Shown here piece after piece: positions 1 to 8,130 of a stretch of DNA of 64,000 nt. The DNA is taken from NCBI GenBank assembly GCA_019637915.1, contig JAHBUV010000001.1, positions 682,001-746,000 on the forward strand, written 5' to 3'. Position numbers and translations under genes: made by a program. Under the pieces are notes generated by a model. The model worked only from the letters and a program-made list of their open reading frames with translations. It had not been told where the DNA came from and did not search any database. The DNA is from Pseudobdellovibrionaceae bacterium. GTDB lineage: Bacteria > Bdellovibrionota > Bdellovibrionia > Bdellovibrionales > Bdellovibrionaceae. How positions within the stretch are numbered: the first letter of the stretch is position 1; the number at the start of each line of letters is the position of its first letter.

Positions 1-1
1 G

Positions 2-859
2 GGGGCCTCGTTCAGTTTCGCCACGGCCAGCGTCGTTTACGCGCGCTTCTCGCAAAAGATCTCCCCTTTGTGGATGAACAGCACCAAGGCCCTCGTCTGC
101 TGGCTGGCCCTGGCGTTGACGCTGCTCCTCACCTCCACCTGGATCTGGCCGGAACAGCGCAGCCTGTACGGCCTCCTCGGCAGCGGCGCCTTGGGTTTGG
201 CGCTGGGCGATCTCTTCCTGCTCGGCGCGTTCGCCCGCATCGGCGCCTCCCGCACCTTGATGGTCTTCGGTTTTCAGCCCCTGATCATGACCATCGCCGG
301 CGCCTTGCTGTTCGGCCAGCCCCTGCACGGGGCCCAAGGCCTCGGCATTCTGTTTTTCATGGCCTGTTTGTTTTTCCTGAGCTTCGAGCGCTACCGCGAC
401 GAGGGCCGTTGGGAGTGGCAGGGTTTGGTGTTCGCTTTGATCGGCGTCCTGATGGACAACGCCGGCATCCTGCTCACGCGCTGGTCCTTCGACCTCTCGC
501 CGGCCCTCGAGGCGACGCAAGCCAACTTCCTGCGCGCCACCGGGGCCCTGATGTTTTTCGCCCTGCTGTCGCGCCTCCGTCCCATCGGTTTGATCAGGCA
601 CTTCCGCGCCCTGAACGCCCAGGAGCGCGGCACCGTCCTCTTCGCCTCCCTGGCCGGAACTTTTTTGTCCCTGAGCCTCTACCTGCAGGCGCTCAAGGTG
701 GGTCACCTCGCCTCGCTGTCGGCCATCGTCCTGACGGGGCCTTTTTACTCGGGCGCGATCGAGTGCTGGGTGCGGAAAAAAGCTCCCAGCCGTTTTCTGG
801 TGGCCTCCTTCGTCTGCTTGCTGGCGGGAATGTCCCTGGTTCTTTTTTCCCCGCACTGA
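2..859 (+). CDS. EamA/DMT-type permease, 5' truncated by window edge
   Basis: The reading frame is already open at the first bases of the window (GASFSFATASVVYARFSQ), so the true start lies upstream. The product is a chain of about nine hydrophobic helices with short loops. The first visible helix carries the small-residue pattern of the drug/metabolite transporter (EamA) family, and the duplicated half starts near KVGHLASLSAIV. Members export or import small metabolites across the inner membrane, and the substrate cannot be read from sequence. It is followed after about 40 bases by an unrelated membrane protein. The family call is fairly secure but the function is not. Confidence 0.7.
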   Translation, partial: GASFSFATASVVYARFSQKISPLWMNSTKALVCWLALALTLLLTSTWIWPEQRSLYGLLGSGALGLALGDLFLLGAFARIGASRTLMVFGFQPLIMTIAGALLFGQPLHGAQGLGILFFMACLFFLSFERYRDEGRWEWQGLVFALIGVLMDNAGILLTRWSFDLSPALEATQANFLRATGALMFFALLSRLRPIGLIRHFRALNAQERGTVLFASLAGTFLSLSLYLQALKVGHLASLSAIVLTGPFYSGAIECWVRKKAPSRFLVASFVCLLAGMSLVLFSPH

Positions 860-900
860 GGCATTGCCCGCGCCGGCGCTTTTGGTTATTTTAGATCCAC

Positions 901-2916
901 ATGTTCGCGCAACTTCGCCAATTCATCCGTCAGATCCAGGCCGGGGAAAAACTCGACCTCCCCTATATCATGCAAGGCGCCAACCCGGGCGCCCCCTTGG
1001 CCGCGAAGGTCGATTGGGCCGCCAGCCTCGTGGAATGGATCCGTTCCCCGGGGGATCAGAAAAGCCCCACGGTGCGGGTGCGTTTCATTCTGCAATTGCT
1101 CGAACGCCAGCCGGAATGGAAGAGCCGCAGCGCCCTTGTCCTGCGCAGCCTGCTGCGCGACACCCGTCACGTGCGCCTGTACACCGAAGTCGGCCTGCCG
1201 TCGCAACCGACGTTCACCAGCGAGTTCCGCCGCCGCCTGTTCAATGTCTTCGTGCCCCACTACGAGGACCCCGAGAACCTGGTGGGCGTGCAGGAAAAGA
1301 TCTTCTACCAGATCGACGACGCCACCTGGGTCGCCAATCTGCCCGAGGACCTGCTGAAAGACGTGGTCCAATGGCTGCGCACCGGCCTGCCCCCCGGGGA
1401 GGAACTCGTTCCGGGATGGCGGGCGCAGGTGCTGGACGCCATGCGGATCCTGTCGGCCCGCAGCCTCGCCATCGCTTACCGCGAGGATGTGGCGTTGCGC
1501 GCGCCCGAATTCGCCACCGCCAACCATCCGCTGTCGCAGCTGCATGACCGGCTCGGCGTTCTGCGCGGGCAGGTCCTGGCCGGGCATCGTTGCACCGCGG
1601 AGTTCGAGAACCTGCGCCAGGACCTCGCCGAATCCCGCCGCTTCCTGCAGGCGGTGCGCTCCCACCTCGAACAGTTCGGCGTCAGCGTCGACCTGGTTTT
1701 CCAGATGGACCGCATCCGCAACGACCTGGTCCGACTGAGCCGCCTGATGACCCTGCTGGAAACGGACCTGAGCGGGCGCGAGGTCCTTCCCGTGGCGCAC
1801 GGGCTGTGGTTCGAGCTCCTGCGCGGGCAGGAACGCGACAGCGATTTCAACGCGATCCTGCGCAAGAATTTCGGCATCCTGTCGCGCAAGATCGTCGAGC
1901 GCACCGGGCACACCGGAGAGCACTACATCACCCACAACCGCAAGGAGTATTACCACATGCTGATCCTGGCGGGCGGCGGGGGCGCGCTCACCGCGGTGAC
2001 GGCTTTCCTGAAGTACCTCTTCCCGACGGAATCCTGGCCCTTGTTTTTCGAATTCCTCTTTCAGGCCGCCAATTACTCGCTGAGCTTCCTGCTGATGCAT
2101 TTCGTGGGATTCAAACTCGCCACGAAGCAGCCCTCGATGACGGCCGCCGCCCTGGCCGGCCGCCTGAAGGACGACGACTCCGACAACGACCGCGAATTCG
2201 TCGACGAGATCGCCCGCATCTCGCGCTCGCAGTTCGCGGCGGTCCTGGGGAACATCCTCTTCGTGATCCCCGTCGCCTACGCCATCAACGCCGTCTACAT
2301 CGCGACCACCCAGCACAATTTCCTGAGCGCCCCCAAGGCCTTTTATTTCCTGGGCAGCATTCACCCGCTTTTTTCCGCCACCATCCTTTTCGCGTCGTTG
2401 ACCGGGCTGCTGCTGTGGCTGTCCAGCATGATCGCCGGCTGGGTGGAAAACGCCTCGGTGTACGGGCGCTTGCCCGACATCCTGCGCACCCATCCTTTGA
2501 TGGTGTGGATCTTCGGCGAAAAGCGCACGGCCCGCATCGCCGAGAGCTACATCGAAAACATCTCGGGCGTGGTCAGCTCGATCTCCCTCGGGGTTCTGCT
2601 GGCGGCGACGCCGGTCTTCGGCAAGTTTTTCGGCATCCCCCTGAACGCCCATCACGTCACCCTGTCCACCGGCGCCGCGACCTACTCCATGTCCGCCCTG
2701 GGCTGGAGCAACGTGCCCTGGGAGACTTACCTGTGGACGGGCCTCGGCATCATGATCATCGCGCTGCTGAATTTCGGCGTGAGCTTCATGATGGCCCTGA
2801 TGATCGCCCTGCGCGCCCGCGATCTGTCCCCGCAGCGGGTGAAGGCCATTTTTCGGCAGGCCGGACGCCGCCTGCTGCGCTCGCCGGGCGAATTCTTCCT
2901 GCCCAAATCCAAATGA
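901..2916 (+). CDS. Gcr-type 'site-specific recombinase' family membrane protein
   Basis: The 671-residue product matches the size and layout of the family annotated as site-specific recombinase Gcr (SpecificRecomb). It has a soluble, helix-rich N-terminal half (about 1-340) with the conserved HYEDPENLVGVQEKIFY stretch. The C-terminal half has about five or six membrane segments (near 352-400, 444-466, 480-513, 560-578, 610-637). No tyrosine or serine recombinase catalytic motif is visible, and the membrane segments argue that the historical name is misleading. There is no clear Shine-Dalgarno sequence before the ATG. A bidirectional hairpin terminator follows. Confidence 0.65.
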   Translation: MFAQLRQFIRQIQAGEKLDLPYIMQGANPGAPLAAKVDWAASLVEWIRSPGDQKSPTVRVRFILQLLERQPEWKSRSALVLRSLLRDTRHVRLYTEVGLPSQPTFTSEFRRRLFNVFVPHYEDPENLVGVQEKIFYQIDDATWVANLPEDLLKDVVQWLRTGLPPGEELVPGWRAQVLDAMRILSARSLAIAYREDVALRAPEFATANHPLSQLHDRLGVLRGQVLAGHRCTAEFENLRQDLAESRRFLQAVRSHLEQFGVSVDLVFQMDRIRNDLVRLSRLMTLLETDLSGREVLPVAHGLWFELLRGQERDSDFNAILRKNFGILSRKIVERTGHTGEHYITHNRKEYYHMLILAGGGGALTAVTAFLKYLFPTESWPLFFEFLFQAANYSLSFLLMHFVGFKLATKQPSMTAAALAGRLKDDDSDNDREFVDEIARISRSQFAAVLGNILFVIPVAYAINAVYIATTQHNFLSAPKAFYFLGSIHPLFSATILFASLTGLLLWLSSMIAGWVENASVYGRLPDILRTHPLMVWIFGEKRTARIAESYIENISGVVSSISLGVLLAATPVFGKFFGIPLNAHHVTLSTGAATYSMSALGWSNVPWETYLWTGLGIMIIALLNFGVSFMMALMIALRARDLSPQRVKAIFRQAGRRLLRSPGEFFLPKSK

Positions 2917-2953
2917 GGTTTCCGGCCGGGACGAAGCCCGGCGGAGAAATGAA

Positions 2954-2980
2954 AAAGCCCTGAGTCGTGATCAGGGCTTT
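2954..2980. terminator. Hairpin terminator between convergent genes
   Basis: A perfect 10-bp stem (AAAGCCCTGA / TCAGGGCTTT) with a 7-base loop lies between the Gcr-type gene (+) and the small secreted protein gene (-). The A and T ends of the stem let it act in both directions. Confidence 0.75.
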
Positions 2981-3016
2981 GGAGAAACGCTTCGCGCGGA
3001 AAACGGGAAAAGCGTC

Positions 3017-3349
3017 CTAACGTTCCTGCACGTCCATCACGGCGGCGGGCTGTTGTTGGGCGTCGGCGTTGTACCAGCCCCAGCCAGGACGATAACAGGC
3101 GCGACGGCAGGTGCGGCCGTAGTATCCGCCGTAACAACGGACGCGGCAGTAGCCCCGATAGCCCCCGCGGTAACCGCCGTAACCCCAACGGCCACCACGA
3201 TAATAGTAGTAGCTGTCCTGGACGTTGTCGGGCGTGGCTTGCTCTTCCATGTTCGGAGCGCTCATGGGATTCATGTCCTGCTCTTCAACCGCGTGGGCGG
3301 AAAAGGCCAGACAGAGCGGGAGCGCGGCGAGTAAGAATAACTTTTTCAT
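3017..3349 (-). CDS. Small secreted Cys/Gly/Tyr/Arg-rich protein
   Basis: This 110-residue protein starts with a clear Sec signal peptide (MKKLFLLAALPLCLAFSAHA, cleavage after AHA). An acidic linker (about 21-45) leads to a tail rich in Gly, Tyr and Arg (about 46-92) with four cysteines in two CxxxC-spaced pairs (CRVRC and CRRAC), likely forming disulfides in the periplasm or outside the cell. It has no domain I recognise. The composition resembles cationic structural or antimicrobial peptides, but that is only a resemblance. An AGGAGGAAACCCTT segment precedes the start. The XRE regulator lies just upstream on the same strand and may control it. Confidence 0.7.
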   Translation of the reverse strand: MKKLFLLAALPLCLAFSAHAVEEQDMNPMSAPNMEEQATPDNVQDSYYYYRGGRWGYGGYRGGYRGYCRVRCYGGYYGRTCRRACYRPGWGWYNADAQQQPAAVMDVQER

Positions 3350-3472
3350 AAGGGTTTCCTCCTCGGTTTTGTATGCCTCCGGCGAACATCGTCGGAATCA
3401 AGAAAACTGTGGCACAGAACCGGAGGGGAAACCCCTGAAGATTTGTTCGCGTTTCCGGGCGGAAAGCCGGAA

Positions 3473-3745
3473 CTAGCGCGAACGCTTGCGCTTGTTTTTG
3501 GGGTACAGGTAGGAGGCGATCTCTTGTTTTTGCTGCTCGACAACAACATCGAAGAACTCGTCGATGTTCAACTTATAGAGTTTCGCGAGACGCGCCAAAA
3601 TCTTCATGGAGGGCTGGCAAACGCCACGTTCGAAGTTCGAGATGTATTGCGCGGTCGAGTAGCCGAGATGACTGGCCACTTCGGACTGGGAAAGGCCGAT
3701 CACGGCGCGTTTCTGCTTCAGGTAAGAGCCCAAAATGCTTTCCAC
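3473..3745 (-). CDS. XRE-family helix-turn-helix regulator
   Basis: The 90-residue protein is essentially one Cro/CI-type HTH domain: GLSQSEVASHLGYSTAQYIS is the HTH core, then NFERG and a PS.K.L..LAKLYK helix. The tail is basic (PKNKRKRSR). I chose the GTG at 3745 because an AGGAG lies five bases upstream. A longer frame from an ATG at 3772 would place that ribosome-binding site inside the gene. It lies upstream of the small secreted protein on the same strand with about 120 bases between them, so it may regulate that gene or itself. The target is unknown. Confidence 0.75.
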   Translation of the reverse strand: MESILGSYLKQKRAVIGLSQSEVASHLGYSTAQYISNFERGVCQPSMKILARLAKLYKLNIDEFFDVVVEQQKQEIASYLYPKNKRKRSR

Positions 3746-3892
3746 ATGTACTCCTGGTTCAGATCGGATCAAAAAACTGAACCAAGTGTCTACACGCGTT
3801 TGGGCCTGAAAAACATTCTTTTGTTTTCATGACGGAAAAACATTTATTTTCTCAAGATTTATGCCGACAAAAGCGGCAAAATTCGCGAGGAA

Positions 3893-3915
3893 CCTTCGGA
3901 AGAAGCTCCCGAAGG
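3893..3915 (-). terminator. Possible weak terminator hairpin
   Basis: A 7-bp stem (CCTTCGG / CCGAAGG) with a 9-base loop lies just beyond the stop codon of the minus-strand haem-oxygenase-like gene. The downstream U-tract is poor, so termination is only possible. Confidence 0.4.
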
Positions 3916-3927
3916 CCTTGAATAAAA

Positions 3928-4551
3928 TCATTTTAGTTTAAACCAGAAGAGGGCCTCCATCAATTGGCAGGTTTGCATGAAGTTGGAGATCACCGCCGGC
4001 AACTCCGCTTCGGGCAGATGACGAATGCGATCCAGGCTGGCCTCCGCCAGGTACTGGGCCGAATCCACGACGGAACGGACGTAGTGCGAAGCTTCCTCCC
4101 CGTACAGAGTCACCACCAGATCCAGCAACTCCGAAAAGCGCATCACGGCCAGGTTTTCCCAGGCGAAAATAAAGCCCAAGGGGGCGCTCGGCTGCTGGAG
4201 GAGTTTCGTCAGCTGCGGTTCCCACAAGGCCGCGGCCAGGGGAAGCGTCACGCGGCTTTCGGGATTTCCGCCCAAAGCGCGCACGTCCCGGAAGGCCAGG
4301 TCGGCGCGGCCGGCCTCCTGCCGGATGTGGGCGTAAAAATCCCGCCACAAGCCGCCGGCGCGGCGGCGGCAGGCCTCTTCGGTCTGCGACAAAACCTGAC
4401 CGAAGGAGGACTGCACGTGAAAACAATGCACCAGGAAATCCATGTAGAAATCTTTTTCCGCCCAGGGCAGCTCGAAAAACCCCTCCTGCAGGGGCCGCAT
4501 GGTTTTCTCGATCAGGGCGTCGGAGAAAATCAGGGGCTTCGCGGTTTTCAA
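3928..4551 (-). CDS. Haem-oxygenase-like fold protein lacking metal ligands (putative)
   Basis: This 207-residue all-helical protein can be aligned by eye with the diiron-type haem-oxygenase-like protein at 12566-13228 of this window. Shared landmarks are FYAHIRQ.....LAFRDVRALGG against FLDHCQE.....LFLNDLKALGY, a central IF.WEN / IFYLEG helix and similar C-terminal helices. The metal-ligand positions of the other copy (EExHH and HxxEDxxH) are replaced here by QEAGR and VVDSAQYL. It may therefore be a non-catalytic binding or signalling protein. Its start overlaps the stop of the upstream hybrid kinase by four bases (ATGA), so the two are translationally coupled and probably work together. Function is inferred only. 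Confidence 0.6.
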   Translation of the reverse strand: MKTAKPLIFSDALIEKTMRPLQEGFFELPWAEKDFYMDFLVHCFHVQSSFGQVLSQTEEACRRRAGGLWRDFYAHIRQEAGRADLAFRDVRALGGNPESRVTLPLAAALWEPQLTKLLQQPSAPLGFIFAWENLAVMRFSELLDLVVTLYGEEASHYVRSVVDSAQYLAEASLDRIRHLPEAELPAVISNFMQTCQLMEALFWFKLK

Positions 4552-6299
4552 TGCAGCACCGCTTGCGCCATGTGGGACACCATGCGCACCAGGTGGTGGC
4601 GGTCGATGGGTTTCGCCAGATGGCTGTTGCAGCCGCTGGCGAGGCTTTTCTCAACTTCCTCTTTGAACGCGTGGGCGGTCAGCGCCACGATGGGAATCTG
4701 ATAACCTTTGCCGCGCAGAACGCGGCAAGCCTCGTAACCGTCCATGATCGGCATTTGGATGTCCATCAACACCAGATGATAGTCGCCCGTGAGGGCCTTT
4801 TGCACGCCTTCTTCTCCGTTCGAGGCCACTTCCACGTCCGCCCCGGCATGGGTCAGGAAATGTCTCACCAAAAACTGATTATCCGCAGAGTCTTCCACCA
4901 GCAAAAGACGCAGGCCGCGCAAACTCGGCGACGCCGCGAAGCCAGCGCCTCCCGCCGACACCACCCGCGTCACCTCGTCCAGAACGCCCATCCAGTCGTG
5001 ATCCCCCAGCGAGGCCACGCCCAGCGTGCACAGGAAACTCGTGCCCACCCCGGGTTCGGACTCCAGTAGAGTCACGTCCCCGTCCATCAAGCGGCACAAG
5101 TGCCGGGACAGGGAAAGCCCCAGTCCCGTGCCGCCGAAGCGGCGCGAATGACCGGAGTCCGCCTGCGTGAAGGGGCGGAACAAACGGCCGGCCTGATCTT
5201 CCGTCAAACCGATGCCGGTGTCCTGCACCAGGACCGCCAGTTGGCCGATGTCGCTGCGATAGGACAGCCGCACGTTCACCTCGCCCTTCTCGGTGAACTT
5301 CACGGCGTTGCCGATCATGTTCCACAGCACCTGCCGCAGGCGCGTCGGATCCGACTGCACCCAGCGCGGGATCGGCGTCTCCAAAGCCAGCGTGAGGCGC
5401 ACGGATTTGTGGCGGGTCAAAGGCGTGAAGCTCTGCGAGACGTCCTGCAGGAGCAGGCCGAGGTCGACGGGCTGGGGACAGATCTCCAGGTGCCCGGTCT
5501 CCACTTTGGAGAGATCCAGGATCTCGTTGATGAGCCCCAGCAGGTGCGTGCCGTTGGCGCGGATTTTCTCGCCCCAGAAACGGTAATTCTCGGAGCTGTC
5601 CGGGGCATGAAGGATCAGGTCGACGAAACCGAGCACGGCCCCCAAGGGCGTGCGGATCTCATGGCTCATGTTGGCGAGGAATTCCGTTTTGGCGCGGCTG
5701 GCGATCTCCGCGGTCTTTTTCGCCTCGACCAGACGCTGCTCGGTGATTTTCAGGTTTTCGTACAAACGCGCGTTGTCCAGAGCGACGGCGGCCCGTTGGG
5801 CGATCTCTTCGGCGATGACTCGGTCCTCCCCACTGAAGGCGGGACTGCCGGCGTTGCGGAGGAAAACCAGGACCCCGGCGGTGTCGTGGCGCAGGCGCAA
5901 AGGGCAAAAGAGCACGGAACTGACCCGCTGGCGGCGCAAAAACGCGAGCTGTTCCCCACCGCTCGAAAACTCGGTCCATTTTTCATCCGTCAGGTTTTCC
6001 AAAAGAACCGCGCGGCCCGAGCGCAGAACGGGCTCCATGCCGTTCTCGTGACCGGTTTCCGGGAACCGGCCCAGAGACGAAGGTGAGGAAGCCATATGCC
6101 GCAGAACGCTTTGATCCTCGAGCATCCACACCGAGGCGCTGTCGGCGAGTTCGGGAATCACCAACTGGAACAAAGACTCCAGAGTCTGGCGCCCGCAAAG
6201 GGAGGACCCGACTTCCGCCGTGGCTCTGGCGAAAATCGACAACATCCTCTCCATGGAGCTGAACTCCCCGGGAGATGGTGCGTAAGCCCCCTCTTGCAT
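4548..6299 (-). CDS. GAF-domain hybrid histidine kinase with C-terminal receiver
   Basis: This is a cytoplasmic sensor kinase of 583 residues. A GAF-like domain spans about 20-175, a short coiled coil leads to HisKA with the phospho-acceptor His in NMSHEIRTPLG (about residue 213). The HATPase domain has DPTRLRQVLWNMIGNAVKFT, DTGIGL and GGTGLGLSLS. A C-terminal receiver carries the phospho-Asp in LVLMDIQMPIMDG and the later TAH and KP signatures. No membrane segment is seen, so the signal is probably intracellular. The ATG at 6299 follows AAGGAG with five bases of spacing, which favours it over an upstream ATG at 6341. It is coupled to the haem-oxygenase-like protein downstream. Confidence 0.9.
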   Translation of the reverse strand: MQEGAYAPSPGEFSSMERMLSIFARATAEVGSSLCGRQTLESLFQLVIPELADSASVWMLEDQSVLRHMASSPSSLGRFPETGHENGMEPVLRSGRAVLLENLTDEKWTEFSSGGEQLAFLRRQRVSSVLFCPLRLRHDTAGVLVFLRNAGSPAFSGEDRVIAEEIAQRAAVALDNARLYENLKITEQRLVEAKKTAEIASRAKTEFLANMSHEIRTPLGAVLGFVDLILHAPDSSENYRFWGEKIRANGTHLLGLINEILDLSKVETGHLEICPQPVDLGLLLQDVSQSFTPLTRHKSVRLTLALETPIPRWVQSDPTRLRQVLWNMIGNAVKFTEKGEVNVRLSYRSDIGQLAVLVQDTGIGLTEDQAGRLFRPFTQADSGHSRRFGGTGLGLSLSRHLCRLMDGDVTLLESEPGVGTSFLCTLGVASLGDHDWMGVLDEVTRVVSAGGAGFAASPSLRGLRLLLVEDSADNQFLVRHFLTHAGADVEVASNGEEGVQKALTGDYHLVLMDIQMPIMDGYEACRVLRGKGYQIPIVALTAHAFKEEVEKSLASGCNSHLAKPIDRHHLVRMVSHMAQAVLH

Positions 6300-6430
6300 C
6301 ACTTCTCCTTCGCAGAGATTATTCTCTAGCTGAGGAAACAAATTCCCACAAGAAGGAAATGCACGTTCTCCGTGAAGAGATTCGGATTTCAGAACATTGA
6401 TAAAAACAAACTTTTAATATTTTTCTTTTC

Positions 6431-6446
6431 CGGCGAGGAATCGCCG
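6431..6446. terminator. Short GC hairpin downstream of ThiF-like gene
   Basis: A CGGCGA / TCGCCG stem with GGAA loop is followed on the plus strand by a run of seven T. Minus-strand transcripts from the ThiF-like gene would meet the hairpin with an upstream A-run and only a purine-rich tail, so termination in that direction is uncertain. Confidence 0.4.
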
Positions 6447-6454
6447 CCTTTTTT

Positions 6455-7291
6455 TCAGGCGGCTTTCCGCGCCGGCAGAGGCATCGGCAATTCGCGGGCG
6501 CGGTAGGACGCCTCGAAAACGCGGACCTGCTGCTGAACGGGATCGACGAAGATCCCCTCCGGGGCGCGCACCCGCCGTCCCAATCCCAAAATATTTTTGG
6601 CGATTTCGGAGGCCGCGAAAGCCGCCGAGATCTCCCCTCCGGGAGTGATGAACGGGATGTAAGTGGAGCGATCAAGCGACTTGACCACTTGCTCCAGCAT
6701 GTAAGACGGGACTTCCGGAGCGATGAAGCGGAAAAACCGCTCGAGATTCTGCGGCAAGGGCGCTTCCGGCGTCATGCCGGTGAGCTCGGCGAAGGACGGC
6801 GTTTTCGGATCGAACACCACCATGCAGCCCGTGAACCCCAGCGTGGCGCAGGACACCACCGGCAAGCCGCGGCGGCGGGCCTCGGCGTTCAGCGCCAATT
6901 TATCCGGTAGAGCGAACAGATCGACCACGTCCACGACCCAGTCGACGCCCGTGAGGAAGGATTCCACGTTGGCGGGCTTCACGCCGTCGCGGAACACCTT
7001 GATCTGCACGTCGGGATTCACCGCCTTCGCCTCCTCGATCAGGCAATCGTCCTTGCGGCGACCGATGGTGGTTTCTTTCGCGAGGCGCTGGCGGTTGATG
7101 TTGGTGCGTTCGTAAATGTCCGGATCGGCGATGTGGAATTTCTCGAATCCCATGCGCGCGAGGTTGATGAAAATCGACCCGCCCAAGCCGAGACCCGCCA
7201 CGGCCACCGTGGTGTTCTTGAATGTCGCCAACTGCGATTCGGTGAGGATGCCGATGCTGCGCAAATAACGTTCCTTGTAGTCGGGTTTCAT
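6455..7291 (-). CDS. ThiF/MoeB/HesA-like E1 adenylyltransferase-fold protein
   Basis: The 278-residue protein has the E1-like Rossmann fold. The glycine-rich nucleotide loop VAVAGLGLGGSIF is near residue 30, acidic D.DIYERTNINRQRL follows with the arginine finger, and VDVVD contains the Asp expected for ATP/Mg contact. The Zn-binding CxxC pairs of MoeB/ThiF are absent, so the substrate is probably not a canonical ThiS/MoaD carrier. The start at 7291 has GGAGG eight bases upstream, whereas the ATG at 7330 has none. It is divergent from a GNAT-like acyl-synthase candidate 90 bases away, so the pair may share a promoter region and pathway. The reaction is unknown. Confidence 0.75.
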   Translation of the reverse strand: MKPDYKERYLRSIGILTESQLATFKNTTVAVAGLGLGGSIFINLARMGFEKFHIADPDIYERTNINRQRLAKETTIGRRKDDCLIEEAKAVNPDVQIKVFRDGVKPANVESFLTGVDWVVDVVDLFALPDKLALNAEARRRGLPVVSCATLGFTGCMVVFDPKTPSFAELTGMTPEAPLPQNLERFFRFIAPEVPSYMLEQVVKSLDRSTYIPFITPGGEISAAFAASEIAKNILGLGRRVRAPEGIFVDPVQQQVRVFEASYRARELPMPLPARKAA

Positions 7292-7380
7292 GCCGATGAC
7301 CTCCGTGTTTTTGGGATGCGGTGACTTCATCGGTCGTTTGCCGGAAAAAATAAATTAAATCATTTTATCAATCCGCCGAA

Positions 7381-8127
7381 ATGTGTGGCATGAAAAACCT
7401 GAAGATCGTGACATTGGACGCGCCCTGCCGCATCTGGACCGAGACCGGGGTCGCGCCCCTCTTCCAAAGTTTGATCGGCCTGAAACTGCGAGGTTACGGG
7501 GCGGAATACCCGTCCGGCGTGCTGGCCGTCGACACGACGGATTTTTTCGCCACCCACACCATCGTCGGATTTGAAAACAGCCAGGGTTTCCATCCCGTCA
7601 TGGCCGGCAAGACCACGACCCTTTCGCGCTGCGAACTCCACCAACAGAACTTTCCAGGTTTAGGTCTGGTGCAGGCGGCCGCGGCCCCCCGGCACGTCGC
7701 CGCCGTCGAGGGGATCATGCGGCGCTGCCGGGCCGAAGGGCGGGAGCTCGCCTATTTCGGCAGCTGGACCGTGGATCCGATCGTGCGCCGCGACCGTCCG
7801 ATGATCCGCTCCCTCCTCCAGCTGTTCATGGGACTTTATCACCTGAGCCACGAGGGGATCGACGAGATCCTGCTCGGCGGGACTTTGCGCTTTAAAACCG
7901 AAAGGACGTTCTCCGACCTGGGCCACCGCCCCTTGAGCCTCGACGGCGAGGAGCTGCCGAACATCCGCGTGAAGCACCTGTTCGGGGAGGACGTGCAGGT
8001 CATGCACCTGCGGGAATGGACGACGCGGGCCCGGGAAGCCGCCGAGGAGGCGCGTCCCCTCTGGGAAAACCGCCGCGTGCTCGCGCCCGTGTCGGTTCAG
8101 GCCGAAAGGCTGCCGCGCGCGGCCTGA
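7381..8127 (+). CDS. GNAT-like N-acyl synthase candidate (LuxI/FeeM-type), putative
   Basis: The 248-residue protein has no confident domain by eye, but its layout resembles GNAT-fold acyl synthases. There is an N-terminal beta-rich segment with VDTTDFFATHTIVGF and a central ELAYFGSWTVDPIVRRDRPM strand-loop-helix. Next comes a helical region with DEILLGGTLRFKTERTF and a final strand near HLFGEDVQVMHL. The order parallels the protein at 11803-12507 (SNLSIDPNRRG.., ELEIDAMTGTMR.., VPVDLLAVHPL). The start could also be the ATG at 7390 (MKNLKIV), since neither has a clear ribosome-binding site. Its 3' end overlaps a convergent V4R-type regulator by 31 bases. Product and substrate are unknown. Confidence 0.5.
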   Translation: MCGMKNLKIVTLDAPCRIWTETGVAPLFQSLIGLKLRGYGAEYPSGVLAVDTTDFFATHTIVGFENSQGFHPVMAGKTTTLSRCELHQQNFPGLGLVQAAAAPRHVAAVEGIMRRCRAEGRELAYFGSWTVDPIVRRDRPMIRSLLQLFMGLYHLSHEGIDEILLGGTLRFKTERTFSDLGHRPLSLDGEELPNIRVKHLFGEDVQVMHLREWTTRAREAAEEARPLWENRRVLAPVSVQAERLPRAA

Positions 8128-8130
8128 ACC
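8094..8130. terminator. Inverted repeat spanning both convergent stop codons
   Basis: Arms GGTTCAGGCC (8094-8103) and GGCCTGAACC (8121-8130) are perfectly complementary with a 17-base loop that itself contains GCCGCGCGC. The stop of the minus-strand regulator (8097-8099) sits in the left arm and the stop of the plus-strand gene (8125-8127) in the right arm. It may terminate both transcripts, though it has no T-tract. Confidence 0.5.

Noticed and set aside
886-2655. Long open frame (589 codons) on the minus strand
   Set aside because: It is antisense to the Gcr-type gene. Its protein is low-complexity His/Gln/Val/Arg sequence, as produced by GC-rich codon bias, without domain or ribosome-binding site.
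901-2916. Active site-specific recombinase
   Set aside because: Despite the family name no recombinase catalytic residues are visible and the C-terminal half is membrane-embedded, so the name is kept only as family label.
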